Of a stretch of DNA of 64,000 nt, positions 10,331 through 20,999 are shown piece after piece; within the stretch, counting starts at the first letter, position 1, and every line of letters begins with the position of its first letter. Where the stretch lies: positions 2,521,702 through 2,585,701 of the forward strand of contig JAJEKV010000054.1 of the NCBI GenBank assembly GCA_021234155.1, in the 5' to 3' direction. Source of the DNA: Isoetes taiwanensis (taxonomy: Eukaryota > Streptophyta > Lycopodiopsida > Isoetales > Isoetaceae). The notes below the pieces were generated by a model, which had not been told where the DNA came from, ran no database searches, and saw only the letters and a program-made list of their open reading frames with translations. Made by a program: the position numbers and the translations under genes.

Positions 10331-11555
10331 AACTTGAAGCTACATACTTTTCATTTTGCTCAAAGTTTATTTAAGTTTGGCTGTAATTAATGTGGAAGTA
10401 TTTTTTTCCCATTAGTCAAACATTTGTATGGCTTTAATTAATTAATGGAAAAAACATCTCTTACCTTCAAAAAAAAAAAAAAAAAAAATTAAAAGCTACT
10501 GCCACAACTAATAGCAAAAGAATATAGCGATTGATCTGCTAGGGCTTAAGTAATGCATGATTTTCTAGAGATTATTTTGTTTTTACTGGTTAAAGTTCTT
10601 CTACACATAAAAATGCAGAGTCTAAGAATCATGGTATATGTCTCTACGCAAAAATACAGAGTCTGAGCAATCATGGTATGGATGGCAAGCAGACACGGAG
10701 GCTGAGCTTGTTCAATTAAAAAAGAAAAGAAAATAAGAGACATGGTGATGCAAGAACAAAACTTTACAACAATGATTGGATCATGCTGAAGGCCACTTAC
10801 CTGCCCATTCTGGCTTCGTCCCTAGCCAATCTGCTACCACAGCTACTGAGAAACAATCCCAATAAGAGCTCCTGTAATAATAGGACTTGAGAGGTGAAGT
10901 TTTTTTGTATTACCTAGTTAAAGTTCTTCGCCACATTGAAATGCAGAGATTGAGCAATCATACTATGCACATACAGACAAAATAGATTTTACCTTGAATA
11001 TATGGAGCCCAAACTTGTTCTAACCTGAAAAAAACCGAAGTAGAAGACATGAGAATCCAAGAGCAAATAAGGATATAATTCATCTCTTTCAAGCATATCC
11101 TCCAAGATGCAGCAAGGCATGCATCCTCAAATTATAGATGTTGTCCATGCGATGCAGTGGAACCGTGCAAACATCAAAACGGTGCACTAACCATCAAAGA
11201 AATGGTCAGTCGTTTCAGATAAGCATAAGTTCGGGCAAATAAGCATAAACATGAAATCGTATGCTCAAAAGAACAGAAAAAGGGAGATCCTTATATGCAG
11301 CAGATAAGAAACTAGATAACCAACCCAATACAAATTTAAACTCAAACTGCAGTTTAAGAAAGTCTGACCATTACAAAACCTTTGTATGAGCCTCGAACAT
11401 AACTGTTAAAAAGCTCCAAATAATGTGAGCATGATAATGCCAAAGCCAAAGTTTCCGGCACCTGGAACAAAAATACTGGATAAAGTTCAAGATAGATAGA
11501 TGGTTCAATGCAGAATTGCACAGAGGCAATCAGAAAAAAACTACTATTTTCTCTT
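10331..11555. other. Non-coding interval with poly-A run and short repeats
   Basis: A run of about 20 A residues near 10470-10490 may mark an old retroposed end. Two related stretches, near 10570-10680 and 10915-10970, share gttaaagttctt, aatgcagag and gagcaatcat. The segment 10800-10847 resembles 3925-3975. No gene is supported. Confidence 0.4.
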
Positions 11556-11559
11556 CTCC

Positions 11560-12580
11560 ACGCATAGTGGTGCAGGAAGAGATGGAGCTGATGGATCTCA
11601 AGATGTTACTAGTATCTTGCAAGCACTTCAATAAGCTCTACAGCAAATTGTGTCCCAGCAGAAGAGTGGAGCGGAGAAAGTCATAGAAAAGGTATTAAAA
11701 GGTACCACAAGAACACAACAAGGGATGACGCTGATGTGTCCTTGCTCGAGAATGCTAGGAGGATTTGCAAGAGTTTGGTGGGAGACGTGTCACCTCCAGG
11801 ATATAAGGTGGAAAAGATGAATGAGTTCTTAAGTTAGATTGTATGCGGACTGGTACAATAGCAAAATCCAATGAGAGTTTTAGAAGGTTGCATCCTCATT
11901 GTCCTGCTATGAACAAGGTAAAGTTATGCTCTAGATTTGTGAAAGGACTTCATGTAGACATAGAGAGTACAATGTCTAGAGTATCATACACAAACCCTCA
12001 AAAGGTTGTAAGAATTGCCAAGCATCGAGAAGCGGATTTGGCAAAAAAAAGCAGTGTTGGATGCTCAGCAAAATAGACAAGCCCAGTCTTCATGGCAAAT
12101 AAGGAATTTCTCGAGGAGAGGAAGACATTCAACAGAGGTGGTGCTGCTGCACACTCCATGGATGTATAGGCTAGTAATAGCCAAGGAGCGCAGACTAGAT
12201 CCTCTTGAATAGTTATGGAGGAAAGGAATATGTGCCTTAATGAGAGGCATTATCTTAGGTGTCGTGAGCTTAGACATTGGGCGCGAGATTATCCTAATAC
12301 CTAGACATATGGTGGATCTACCTCTATAGGATCTTAAACTCAAAGAGAGGGAAGGCAGAATCAGCGACCGACGCAAATTGAAAATAATGCACCTAGATGC
12401 AGCCAAGGAAGAGGTGAGCCATGGCGTGAAGACTGAGGGGGCTGTGGTAGAGGTTATGGAAGGGAAGATAGCAGGTCAGCAAGAAATCAGGAAAGAAGGG
12501 AGGCACGGGCCATTACGATCAGAGATCTACCTACAGAAAACATGCATATGTACGCTGTGGTGGAGTAGGGTAATGTAGAT
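11560..12580 (+). pseudogene. Chromovirus gag remnant
   Basis: Fragmentary frames include an RFVKGLHVDIESTMS-like segment near 11930-11975, which resembles the RFIxGL motif of plant Ty3/gypsy Gag, followed by a region rich in Arg and Gly codons before the protease. Multiple stops and frame changes break it. It would form the capsid and nucleocapsid part of the element that continues to 15.3 kb. A CCHC knuckle could not be confirmed. Confidence 0.5.
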
Positions 12581-12592
12581 GGCCAAATTGCT

Positions 12593-12907
12593 GTGATGTG
12601 CATTCCAGGCATTATTTATGGATGTTCAAATTTTTTTCTTATTGATTGTGGCAGTACCCGTAGTTTCATTTCTCCAAAAGTGGTTGCTAAGTTAAACTTG
12701 CATGCGGTTGATCGGCCTGCAAGATATGTAGAACTAGTCGATGGTAATCTCAAGCCATCGTATGCTATGGTCGAGTGCCTTGAGTTTAAGGTGGAGAACC
12801 TGACGTCCCAGGCTGACTTTAAGGTCATTAGTTTTGGAAAGTACGATGCCGTCGTGGGAATGTCATGGTTGAGTCAGTGGGATACTCGGATTAACTGTGC
12901 TAGATAG
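12593..12907 (+). pseudogene. Ty3/gypsy aspartic protease remnant
   Basis: The frame reads FFLIDCGSTRSFIS near its start, corresponding to the retropepsin motif DSGATHSFIS with the catalytic Asp kept, and then VVGMSWLSQWD, the usual GMDWL-type motif at the end of the domain. About 100 residues are open, roughly full length for the domain. Flanking frames are broken, so an active polyprotein is not expected. Confidence 0.75.
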
Positions 12908-13150
12908 CTAGTCAATTGTTCTAGTCCCAATGGAAGTGAATACGTGTTGGAAGGGCTATCTTTATCCTATACTATAATTCCATTGACTTGGAAGCGATTT
13001 AAGAAGCAACTTAGAAAGGGTTGCTCAAGAATGGGATGTACAGTGTTATGGGATAGCTTGCTAAGCTCAGCAGAATTACAAGAGGAAGCGGTTTAGGTGC
13101 AACAAGTTTTGGATGAGTTTCGAGATGTATTTCTTGAGGAATTGACTTAG

Positions 13151-13722
13151 TTGTCACCCCATAGGTTGGTAGATCGTGAGATCGAGCTCATTCCAAGAAC
13201 AAAGCCTACGCCAAGATCACCTTATAGGTTTCATGCTTTAGAAATGACAGAGTTGAAAAAGCAATTGGCTGAATTGTTGGATCAAGGCTTCAGAAGGCCC
13301 AGTACGTCATGTTATAGTCACTATAAGTTTGTTGTAATGCCTTTGGTTTAACCAATACTTCTGCGATGAACGATGTTTTTAGACCCTTCCTGGATAATTT
13401 CATATTGGTGTTCTTTAAAGACATTCTAATTTATTCTAGAACCTTGCATGAACATGTAAAGCATGTGAAACAGACTAGTATACCAAGGGAAGAGAAATTA
13501 TATGGGAAAATGTTCAAATGTTCCTTTGCACAACGTAAATTGGTGTATTTAGGTGACATGGTTTCCGAGAATGGAGTTGAGCTAGATCCTAAAAAGTTTG
13601 ATGTGAATGCCACAAACTACGAACGAGATGAGAGCCTTTTCTGGGACTTGCAGGTTATTATCGTAAATTTGTCCCTAAATTCGAAGATTGCTACTTCTCT
13701 TACATCGTTGATGGATTGGTAG
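13151..13722 (+). pseudogene. Ty3/gypsy reverse transcriptase remnant with internal deletion
   Basis: The N-terminal part reads LVDREIELIPRTKP and ELKKQLAELLDQGF, then jumps from RPSTS to HYKFVVMPL. The central finger/palm block that carries the first catalytic Asp is therefore missing. The second part has FILVFFKDILIYSRT, where active elements have a YIDDILIYS-type motif, so an Asp of the catalytic pair is replaced by Lys. VYLGDMVSENGVELDPKK follows, matching the FLGHxVSxxGIxxDPxK motif. Stops and frame changes separate the pieces. This reverse transcriptase cannot be functional. Confidence 0.8.
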
Positions 13723-14034
13723 TTGCCAATAAAGTTTTCAGGAGTTAAAGGAGGCATAATTCGAACTCCTATTTTGAAGATATTTGATATGGATCATCCT
13801 ATTCAAGTAGTCACAAATGCCTCTAGAAAGGCAATTAGTGGAGTCTTATTGCAACGTGGTAGAGTCTGTGCATACACATCTCCTAAATTGTCACCAGCGG
13901 AGCAAAATTATCGAGTGCACGCCTTAGAGATGTTGGCGGTCATTCATGCTTTGCGAGTATGGGGATATTACCTATTAAGTTGTCATTTCTCGTTGAAGAC
14001 TGACCATCAAAACTTGAAATTCTTTGTGAAATAG
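13723..14034 (+). pseudogene. Ty3/gypsy RNase H remnant
   Basis: The frame has HPIQVVTNASRKAISGVLLQ, the DASxxAIGAVLxQ motif with the first catalytic Asp changed to Asn, then YTSPKLSPAEQNYRVHALEMLAVIHALRVW, which fits the SKxLxxxExNYxxxEKELLAIVxAxxxW motif, and LKTDHQNLKFF. It ends at a stop where intact elements continue. Position and order agree with the reverse transcriptase upstream and the integrase downstream. Confidence 0.8.
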
Positions 14035-14279
14035 CCACATTTGAATAATAGACATCACAGATAGATGCAACTGAAGGAAGAATATGATTCTTAGATAGAG
14101 TCAGCCTGGCAAAGAGAATATAATAACATATGCCTTGTCTCGTAGGTCATTTTTTACCTCTATCAGTATGTTTTAGGGTCAGTGTGATGCTCATCTCATG
14201 GATAAGGTGACAAGAGACCCGTATTTTAGACCAGTGACTGCTAGTATCAGAAGGGGTTCTACCGAGTTTCCACAATATT

Positions 14280-15075
14280 CTATATCCAAGGGAGTCTTGT
14301 ATTACAAAGGAAGGATGTGTGTTCCTAATGATTTGGAGTAGAAGATGGGACTTTCATATGATGCACATGATAGCCCATTAGAGAGACATCTTGGAGTACA
14401 CAAGACTCAAAGGAAGGTTAGACAGAATTTCATTTGGCCAGGGTAGAAAAAAATGGTTAAAGAGTGTATGGCGAAATGTTTAGCATGTCCGAAGGTTAAA
14501 GCCTCACGATCTAAAGCCCCAGAAAAATTGCAACCATTAGAAGTTCCTTCATCCAAGTGGGAATGTATTGGCATGGATTTTATTGTGGATCTACCATGTG
14601 CCGGGTATAATGCCATTTATATTGTAGTGAATTGCTTAACCAAGTAAGCGCATTTTATGCTGACAAAGACTACAACTACGACCATGGATATCTTTAAATT
14701 ATTTGTCAAAGAGATTTTTAGGTTGTATGGTATGCCACCTACTGTTACTTTGGATCGAGACCCGAAGTTCATGTGTCATTTCTGATTGTTCGACCTAAGG
14801 AGACTTCGTCAGAACCTTGCAATAGCTCAGAATAGGCAACAACAGTATGCAAATAAAAGGCGTAAACCTTTGGAATTTGCAGAAGGCTAGTATCTATTCT
14901 TACGCACTAATCCTAAGCAGAGCTCATTGGCATTTAAAAGTGCGGGAAAGTGGGCTCTGAGATATGTGGGACCTTTTAAGATATTGGAATGCATCGAGAA
15001 AGTAGCTCAGGCAGGAGTTACCTCCGTATGTCAGGGTGCACAATGTGTTCCATGGGAGCAATTTGAGAAAGTATA
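14280..15075 (+). pseudogene. Ty3/gypsy integrase remnant, internally deleted
   Basis: The HHCC zinc-binding module is visible as AHDSPLERHLGVHKT and CMAKCLACPK. The catalytic core then shows ECIGMDFIVDLP (first Asp) and VTLDRDPKF (second Asp). After a stop the sequence jumps to an AQNRQQQYANKRRK segment from the C-terminal part, so the catalytic Glu region is deleted. RYVGPFKILE near 14960 matches the conserved GPF motif of the C-terminal beta-barrel. Several stops interrupt the frame. Confidence 0.8.
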
Positions 15076-15187
15076 TTTTTGACCTGTCGCACATGCTTGC
15101 TGACGACGACGTGGTAAGCAGAGATGATTTTTTGTATCCTCATCCAGAGTGTATTTTGCAAACGAAGACGCATAAACTTCCCAGAAG

Positions 15188-15321
15188 GAATTCATAGAAT
15201 TTTCGATTCAATGGTCTGGTTGTCCAATTGAAGATGCAACCTGGGAGGATTCAAAGTGGAATCTTTGTCAATTTCCCGAGCTTGCCCATGAGGACATGGG
15301 TTAAAAAATTGAAGGGGAGAA
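15188..15321 (+). pseudogene. Chromodomain end of the gypsy element and polypurine tract
   Basis: A short frame reads FSIQWSGCPIEDATWED, matching the chromodomain core YLVKWxGxPxxEATWE. It is followed by a stop and a purine-rich tract ttgaaggggagaa just before TGTAATGAG at 15322. A chromodomain at the integrase C-terminus defines the chromovirus lineage of Ty3/gypsy elements. The TG after the tract is a plausible start of a 3' LTR. I could not find a matching 5' LTR upstream. Confidence 0.7.
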
Positions 15322-15787
15322 TGTAATGAGCCTAGTGTGTTACTAGCAATACCAAGGGTCTGTTCACATGCAGCCGTCAACAGAAGCATTTCCTGTTGAC
15401 ATAGAGCAGGGGTCACATGAAGCCGTCGACAGCTTTGGGCCTTCTTTCTCGCAGGAGGAGTTCAAAATTTCTGGTGTCGATGAAGAACTCTAAGCCATGT
15501 GTTGAGATCGAATGGAATCCATTCAACCGAGGGCAGGCGCCGGAAAAAACAATCCCTATCAACTGGGCTACATTGCTATCATTCTGCTGCATGTGACCCT
15601 TCAGTTTTGAACGATTGACAAGGAAGAATCCCTATAAGGGCTACATGTGACCAGACCCTATCCCAAGCTGCCTCGGAGAGGCCACCTTGGCAGGCCCGTC
15701 ACAATTATAACCTGCTCGGCATGCTGGCCTCCTGGGTTATTGCACATACCCTGCTGAGTACGGATGGCTCGGAATTTCCCAAACCAT
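15322..15787 (+). other. Possible 3' LTR remnant of the chromovirus
   Basis: By position this should be the 3' LTR, because it begins with TG directly after a polypurine tract. A short internal repeat is visible: gtcacatgaagccgtcgaca near 15411 resembles gttcacatgcagccgtcaac near 15362. No second LTR was found, so the right end is undefined. Confidence 0.3.
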
Positions 15788-15790
15788 TAA

Positions 15791-15976
15791 GGGTGCTTTC
15801 CCATGGACGGCCGGACCTGGATGAGGTCAGGCCCAGGTCCAAAAGTATTCCTCGCGATTATTTTCTAAACGAGGTTCTTAACCTCAGCCACTCCGGTTTT
15901 CAGCTCATGGGAACATCGGACAAACAAACCTGACCTTCAGGAAGCCTGGAGGTTTTCTGCCCATGGGAAAGCACCC
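15791..15976. mobile_element. Tourist-like MITE, 186 bp, TSD TAA
   Basis: Perfect 16-bp terminal inverted repeats, gggtgctttcccatgg (15791-15806) and ccatgggaaagcaccc (15961-15976), bound a 186-bp non-coding element. TAA is present directly outside both ends (15788-15790 and 15977-15979). A 3-bp TAA/TTA target duplication with short terminal inverted repeats is the signature of PIF/Harbinger-type (Tourist) MITEs. No transposase is encoded. Confidence 0.85.
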
Positions 15977-16084
15977 TAAGTAACTCAAAAGAAAATACAC
16001 AAGCATATGCTCAAGAATATTTCTTTAAAACAAGAACAAAGAATTATAGGAGGTTTTGGTTGCATTCATGGTTTAGGACGATGA

Positions 16085-19000
16085 ATGCCGGAATTTCTAA
16101 GAATGATTTCGGCGTTACTGCTTCGAGGTCAGATGCCCAAGATACGGTGTATTTCCAACAGAGCATTCTCTGCATCCTCAACTTCTGTTGTGTTCATCCC
16201 TCCCCAAACGCAGCGATTATGGCACAATCCTTCTCATCGGCCGTGGGCTAACCAAGTAAGCGCCCAAATGCCCTATGCAATGTTGGAAAATATTCTTCAG
16301 GTTTTATTGATGGTGGGCTTTAACAGACAAACCAGAAAGTTTCAGATTTCAAGGATAGCCATGATGTTCTGTTGTGGTACAAGATAGGAGCCCTAAACAG
16401 GTACAAGAAAGATGAGAGATTATACTATAACATGCAAGTTGATTCTCATCAATCACATCATGCAGAAGATGTGATCACGTCTTTGAATTTGGATGGTGGG
16501 CCAAATGTGGTTGAAAATCTCGTATACGATTTGCAGAAATGCAGAAAAAGGAAGCAGTTGGCATATGCCAAACATGCTCTGGCACGTATTTGCAGCAATG
16601 GATTACAAGGTCATAAGATTATTGAGAATTATATTGTGCCAATGCTTGTAGAATGTGGAAGTGTACCTCATGCTCAGCAGGCGTTTGACAGGCTTATCTG
16701 CCCAAGTGAACATTCCTGGACGTCTCTCATATTGGGATATACTGAATGTGGCTACGCACAATATGCCTTAAACTTATTCCAGTCCATGAAAGATGATAAT
16801 GTGAATCCTAGCGGATTTACATTTGGGGCTCTACTCAGAGCTTGTTCCAAGTTACAAGATGTGCAAAAGGGCCGAGAAATTCATTATCAGATTATACAAA
16901 GTGGCCTTGAGAGAGATTCTTATGTTGGTAACAGCCTTGTTGAGATGTATGCTAAATGTGGTTCACTTGTGGAGGCACGCAAAACCTTTGATGAGTTGTC
17001 AGTTAAGGACGCTTTCTCCTGGAATGCGTTGATGGCTGGATATGCGGATAGTGGGCTTACCGAGGAGGTTTTGAACTGTTATGATGAAATGCAACTGGAT
17101 AACAATTCCCCAAACGCCATCACATTTCTTTACATTGTGAAAGCTTGTGCAACCATTGGTGCAATGAACAAGGGGAGGGAAATACATGCACAGATTATAG
17201 AACAAGGGTTTGGAAGAGATCTTTTCATTGGCAGCAGTATGGTTGATATGTACATCAAATGTGGCTCCCTTGCAGAGGCAGTAGAAGTGTTTAATGAACT
17301 TCCAATTCAAGATGAAATAGCATGGAATGCATTGATTGCAGGATATATTGACTACGGACTTTGTCAAGAAGCATTAAAGTGTCTTGAACAGATGAGAAAA
17401 AGCATCTATGAAGATGAAGTCACGTTTGTTCTTGCTTTGAGAGCTTGTAGCGGCACCACGAGATATAGACAAAGGGCGTGAAACACACATGAAGATTATG
17501 TAATGAGGGGATTTGGGAACAACATATATATTGCAAGTACTTTGGTAGACATGTATGCCAAATGTGGTTTTCTTGCAGAGGCAAGGGAGGTCTTTGACAA
17601 GCTGCCAACTTCGAGATGTTATCTTATGGAATGCATTAATTTCTGGATATGCAGAAAATGGACTTGGCAAAGAAGCCATAAAGTGCTATGAGGAGATGCA
17701 ACTTTCAGACATATATCCAGATGCTATCACGTTTTTAAGCATCTTGAAAGTTTGTAGTGAAATGGGAGCCTTAAGTAAGGGCCGTGAAATACACGTTGAG
17801 GTCTTACAGAAGGAACTTGTCAGAGACCTCTTTGTTGGTAGTGCTTTGGTTGACATGTATGCTAAGTGTGGCTCCCTTGCAGAGGCAGAGGATGTCTTTG
17901 ACAAGTTGCCAGTTCAAAATGTCATTTCTTGGACTGCACTAGCTGCAGGATATGCTGAGGGAGGGTTTGCGCATGAAGCACTAGCATGTTTCCAGCATAT
18001 GCAACTGGAAGGCATGACTCCTGATGCTATCACACTTGTATCTTGTCTGAAAGCTTGTGGTAACATTGGAGCTATAGAAAAGAGCAGGCAAATGCATAGA
18101 AAGATTGTAGAGATAGGATTTCAAGAGGATCTTTTGATTGGCACAACTTTAATTGACATTTATACCAAGTGTGGCTCTCTTGAAGAGGCACGGAAAGTGT
18201 TCGACATGCTGCCTGTCCACACTGTTGTGTCATGGAATGCTTTGATACTGGGGTATGGTATAAACCAAAAAGGTGTCATGGCTGTGAAATGTTTTGAGGA
18301 AATGCAAGAGGCAGGAGTGAGGCCAGATGGTATCACGTTTACATGTCTTTTAACAGCATGTAGCCGTACAAGCCTTGTATTGCTGGGTCAGGAGCTTTTT
18401 AATCTTATGAGTGAACATGGTATTTCACCAACAGTAGATCACTATACATGCATGGTTGATCTTCTAGCTCGGGCAGGATACCTGTATGATGCAGAGAATC
18501 TGATGAAAAATGCACCAGGATCGCTGCATAAGGAGTCATGGACGGCATTGCTAAGTGCCTGCAGAATATTTGGGGAAGTAGAAGTAGGACATAGGTGCTT
18601 TCAGCAGCTAGTCCAACTTACTCCAACAAGTGCCCATCCATATGCACTTATGGAAAACATTTATGCAGGTTCTGGCAGGTGGGATGATGCAAATAAGGTA
18701 AAAGGAATTAAGAAGCGTGCAGGAGTAAAGAAGAAGCGAGCAAGTGCCTTGATAGAAGTCAATAATAAGGTGCGAGTTTGTTGTGGGTGATGTCCAAAGT
18801 CTAGAAATTTCAGAAGTGCTTGCATCTTTGTTATCGCGGATGAAGAAAGAAGGAGAATTGCAGTACCAAACTTAGATCTTGTCTTGAGGCCAATTTCCAA
18901 TGAAGAGAAGGAAGATTCATTATGTGGGCATGCAGAAAAGATGGCCATAGCCTTTGGGCTCCTCCACACACCTCAAGGACAAACGCTGCGTCTGACTAAA

Positions 19001-19138
19001 AACTTGAGAATGTGCAATGATTGTCATGATGCCACTAAGGCAATATCTAAGTTTGAGAGACGAGAAATCATTCTTCGAGAGAGCAATTGGGTCCACCACT
19101 TTAAAGATGGGCTATGTTCTTGCGGTGATATGTGGTGA
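16085..19138 (+). pseudogene. PLS-class PPR protein with DYW-type domain, frame-broken
   Basis: PLS/DYW proteins bind organellar RNA and direct C-to-U editing. A possible transit peptide, rich in Arg, Ser and hydrophobics, starts at 16085 in a frame left near 16375. The main PPR tract runs from about 16420 with six PLS triplets of some 100 residues each; the WNAL- or WTSL-type segments recur at about 16711, 17011, 17311, 17612, 17921 and 18221. An E region follows (SWTALLSACRIFGEVEVGHR, then HPYALMENIYAGSGRWDDA). The deaminase-like DYW region has HAEKMAIAFGLL and CNDCHDATK and ends HHFKDGLCSCGDMW, with Met for the usual Tyr. Frame breaks occur near 16375, 17450, 17495 (TAA TGA), 17605, 18775 and 18866. 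Between breaks the protein is highly conserved-looking, so sequence error is a real alternative to pseudogenisation. Confidence 0.85.
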
Positions 19139-19421
19139 TACACTTGTAAAGTGATGGGCATTTGCGCCTCTGCATAGCGGATCATGTGAATTAATATGCA
19201 TTCTTCATGAATGACTGATCATTAGAGCCATGCAGTTCAAAGAAGAGCCATGCACAGTTCAAGAAAAAAAGAGATCAAAACTAACCATACGAGGAAGATA
19301 TCAGATTATTGTCTGCTTTAACCCTCTTAAACTCTAGTTTCCATGCCCAATTTCTTAAACAATTTTACGGATTCTAGCTGCCAACTATAGAGCTTTTGTT
19401 CGGTTCTTTCCCAGAGATGGT
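19139..19421. other. 3' flank of the PPR gene
   Basis: No domain or repeat structure is recognised apart from a short direct repeat agccatgcagttcaaag and agccatgcacagttcaag near 19226-19262. It probably includes the PPR 3' UTR. Confidence 0.35.
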
Positions 19422-19430
19422 TACTTTTGC

Positions 19431-19551
19431 GGGACACCTTCCTTATTCAGCCCCCCTTGTGACGTGGCATTAAATCTAGCCCTCCAATCAAGCATTCAAC
19501 GGTAGGATGCTATGCCACATCAGCAGGAGGGCTGAATAAGGAAGACTAGCC
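19431..19551. mobile_element. MULE-like MITE, 121 bp, with 9-bp TSD
   Basis: The element starts gggacaccttccttattcag and ends ctgaataaggaagactagcc. Its ends form imperfect terminal inverted repeats with an identical core (cttccttattcagc), and the interior is largely self-complementary. The 9-mer tacttttgc lies directly outside both ends (19422-19430 and 19552-19560). Nine-base target duplications are typical of Mutator-like elements. It encodes nothing. Confidence 0.85.
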
Positions 19552-19663
19552 TACTTTTGCTGCTTGCTTCAATCTCAAAATTGGACTATCATATGCTCAA
19601 TCGCTTCAAGTATTCATGGTGCACGTCACACACGCGAGGATAACAATGGTGCACGTCACACAT

Positions 19664-20620
19664 GATCCCTCAACACCTGGAATGACCTCGAGCAGGTGCA
19701 GAAGGCCTTCTTGGCACGGGCCACAGGGGTGAAGTCCACAGGATCCGTACGGATCCTACTCGAGAGGGCTTTCTACCCCTTCAGCGGAGGGCCGCATTGG
19801 AACGCCATATCGTTTACTTCAAAAGGTGGTCGCTATGGTCGATACACGCACCCCATCTTGCTGGCCTGCCGATGGGTCCCTCAACGCTGAAATCCTCGAA
19901 AGAAAGCAAGCTCGGTGGTTCTCCTATGCCGGGCGATGCGTCGCGAGTAAAAAGCGAATCGGCCCGTGTCGACAAAGAAAGATCATGGAGGCACTTAAAC
20001 TGCACTGATGCTACTTTCCTTTCGCAAGCTCACGGGATGCGCAGGCTCGACGCGACGTTAAGCCGGGCACACTATCGCCAAACAAGTCAATCCTAGGCTC
20101 ACAAGAGGCCCACACCGATCACTTGTACACCGGTTTGCCCATGAAGCGCAAGCAGACTTATTGCCTCCATTCAAGCCGCGGTGCACATCGCCTCGCATTG
20201 AAGCAGTTGGGCTCGTCGGAAGCACGAGCAAAGGCTTTGCGGTGTTGCCCACCCGGCGCGATTGAGGATGAATGTCATACCTCGAATGCGGCATTTGCCC
20301 ATATCCAGAGAGGTATGTTCGACTACTAGTGCGGCCGGCCATTGCATCGGTTATTGACTTCGGCGTCGGTGGGTTTGTTGGGGTCATACCTCCGGGAGGT
20401 TATGGATGCGGACTCGTTTGTGTCCTACGGGGCCGGTCTTGAAGCTGTCCTATGCAATTGTCTGATCACCGGCATGCTTATTCGCTAAGGTTTTCCCTCG
20501 AAAACCCTTCCGGCGGGGTTTTAATAATCGTCGGTAATAAACTTTGTCGCTCTTTTTGTTTGGGTCCCATAGGCGGTTGGTCTCAGGTGGACGCTAAAAC
20601 CTATTCTATTCTATTCTATA
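19664..20620 (+). mobile_element. 5'-truncated LINE, 3' end with (TTCTA)n tail
   Basis: The frames encode the end of a reverse transcriptase polyprotein: LNTWNDLEQVQKAFLARATG (thumb region), then pieces that match the minus-strand copies near 23 and 31 kb, with a degenerate Cys/His finger region near 20260-20280 (EDECHT). The 3' end is gtggacgctaaaac followed by ctatt units to about 20620. It begins at a clean junction near 19664 and has lost everything upstream. Its last part (20371 onwards) is also the start of the tandem duplication. Confidence 0.75.
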
Positions 20621-20999
20621 TTCCATAGATGTCTAAATAGCATAATGAAAGAAAAAAAGGTTTGGTCCAACATCTCTTTAAGACAAGGATGCGAAAAACA
20701 ACATTTTGTACATGTTTCAAGTGGTTTTGCTCCTACCACGATGTATCAAAATTTGCTTTTGGCAATGTTTTCTGAGAGGACCTCCTTCATATTTAGAGGA
20801 GAGGCGAATTATTTCTATAAAAGATAGTAGAGAAACAAAATATCGAAATCCGTCTAGCGTGATTTATATGAACAATAAAAAAAAACAACAACGTGGTCTC
20901 TTAAAAAAGGAATATTAAAACTTCAAATCGCACCTAACATGATTTGGTCAAGCGAAATATGCATTATAACTAAATTGCACTTTCGCGATTTCATGTACA

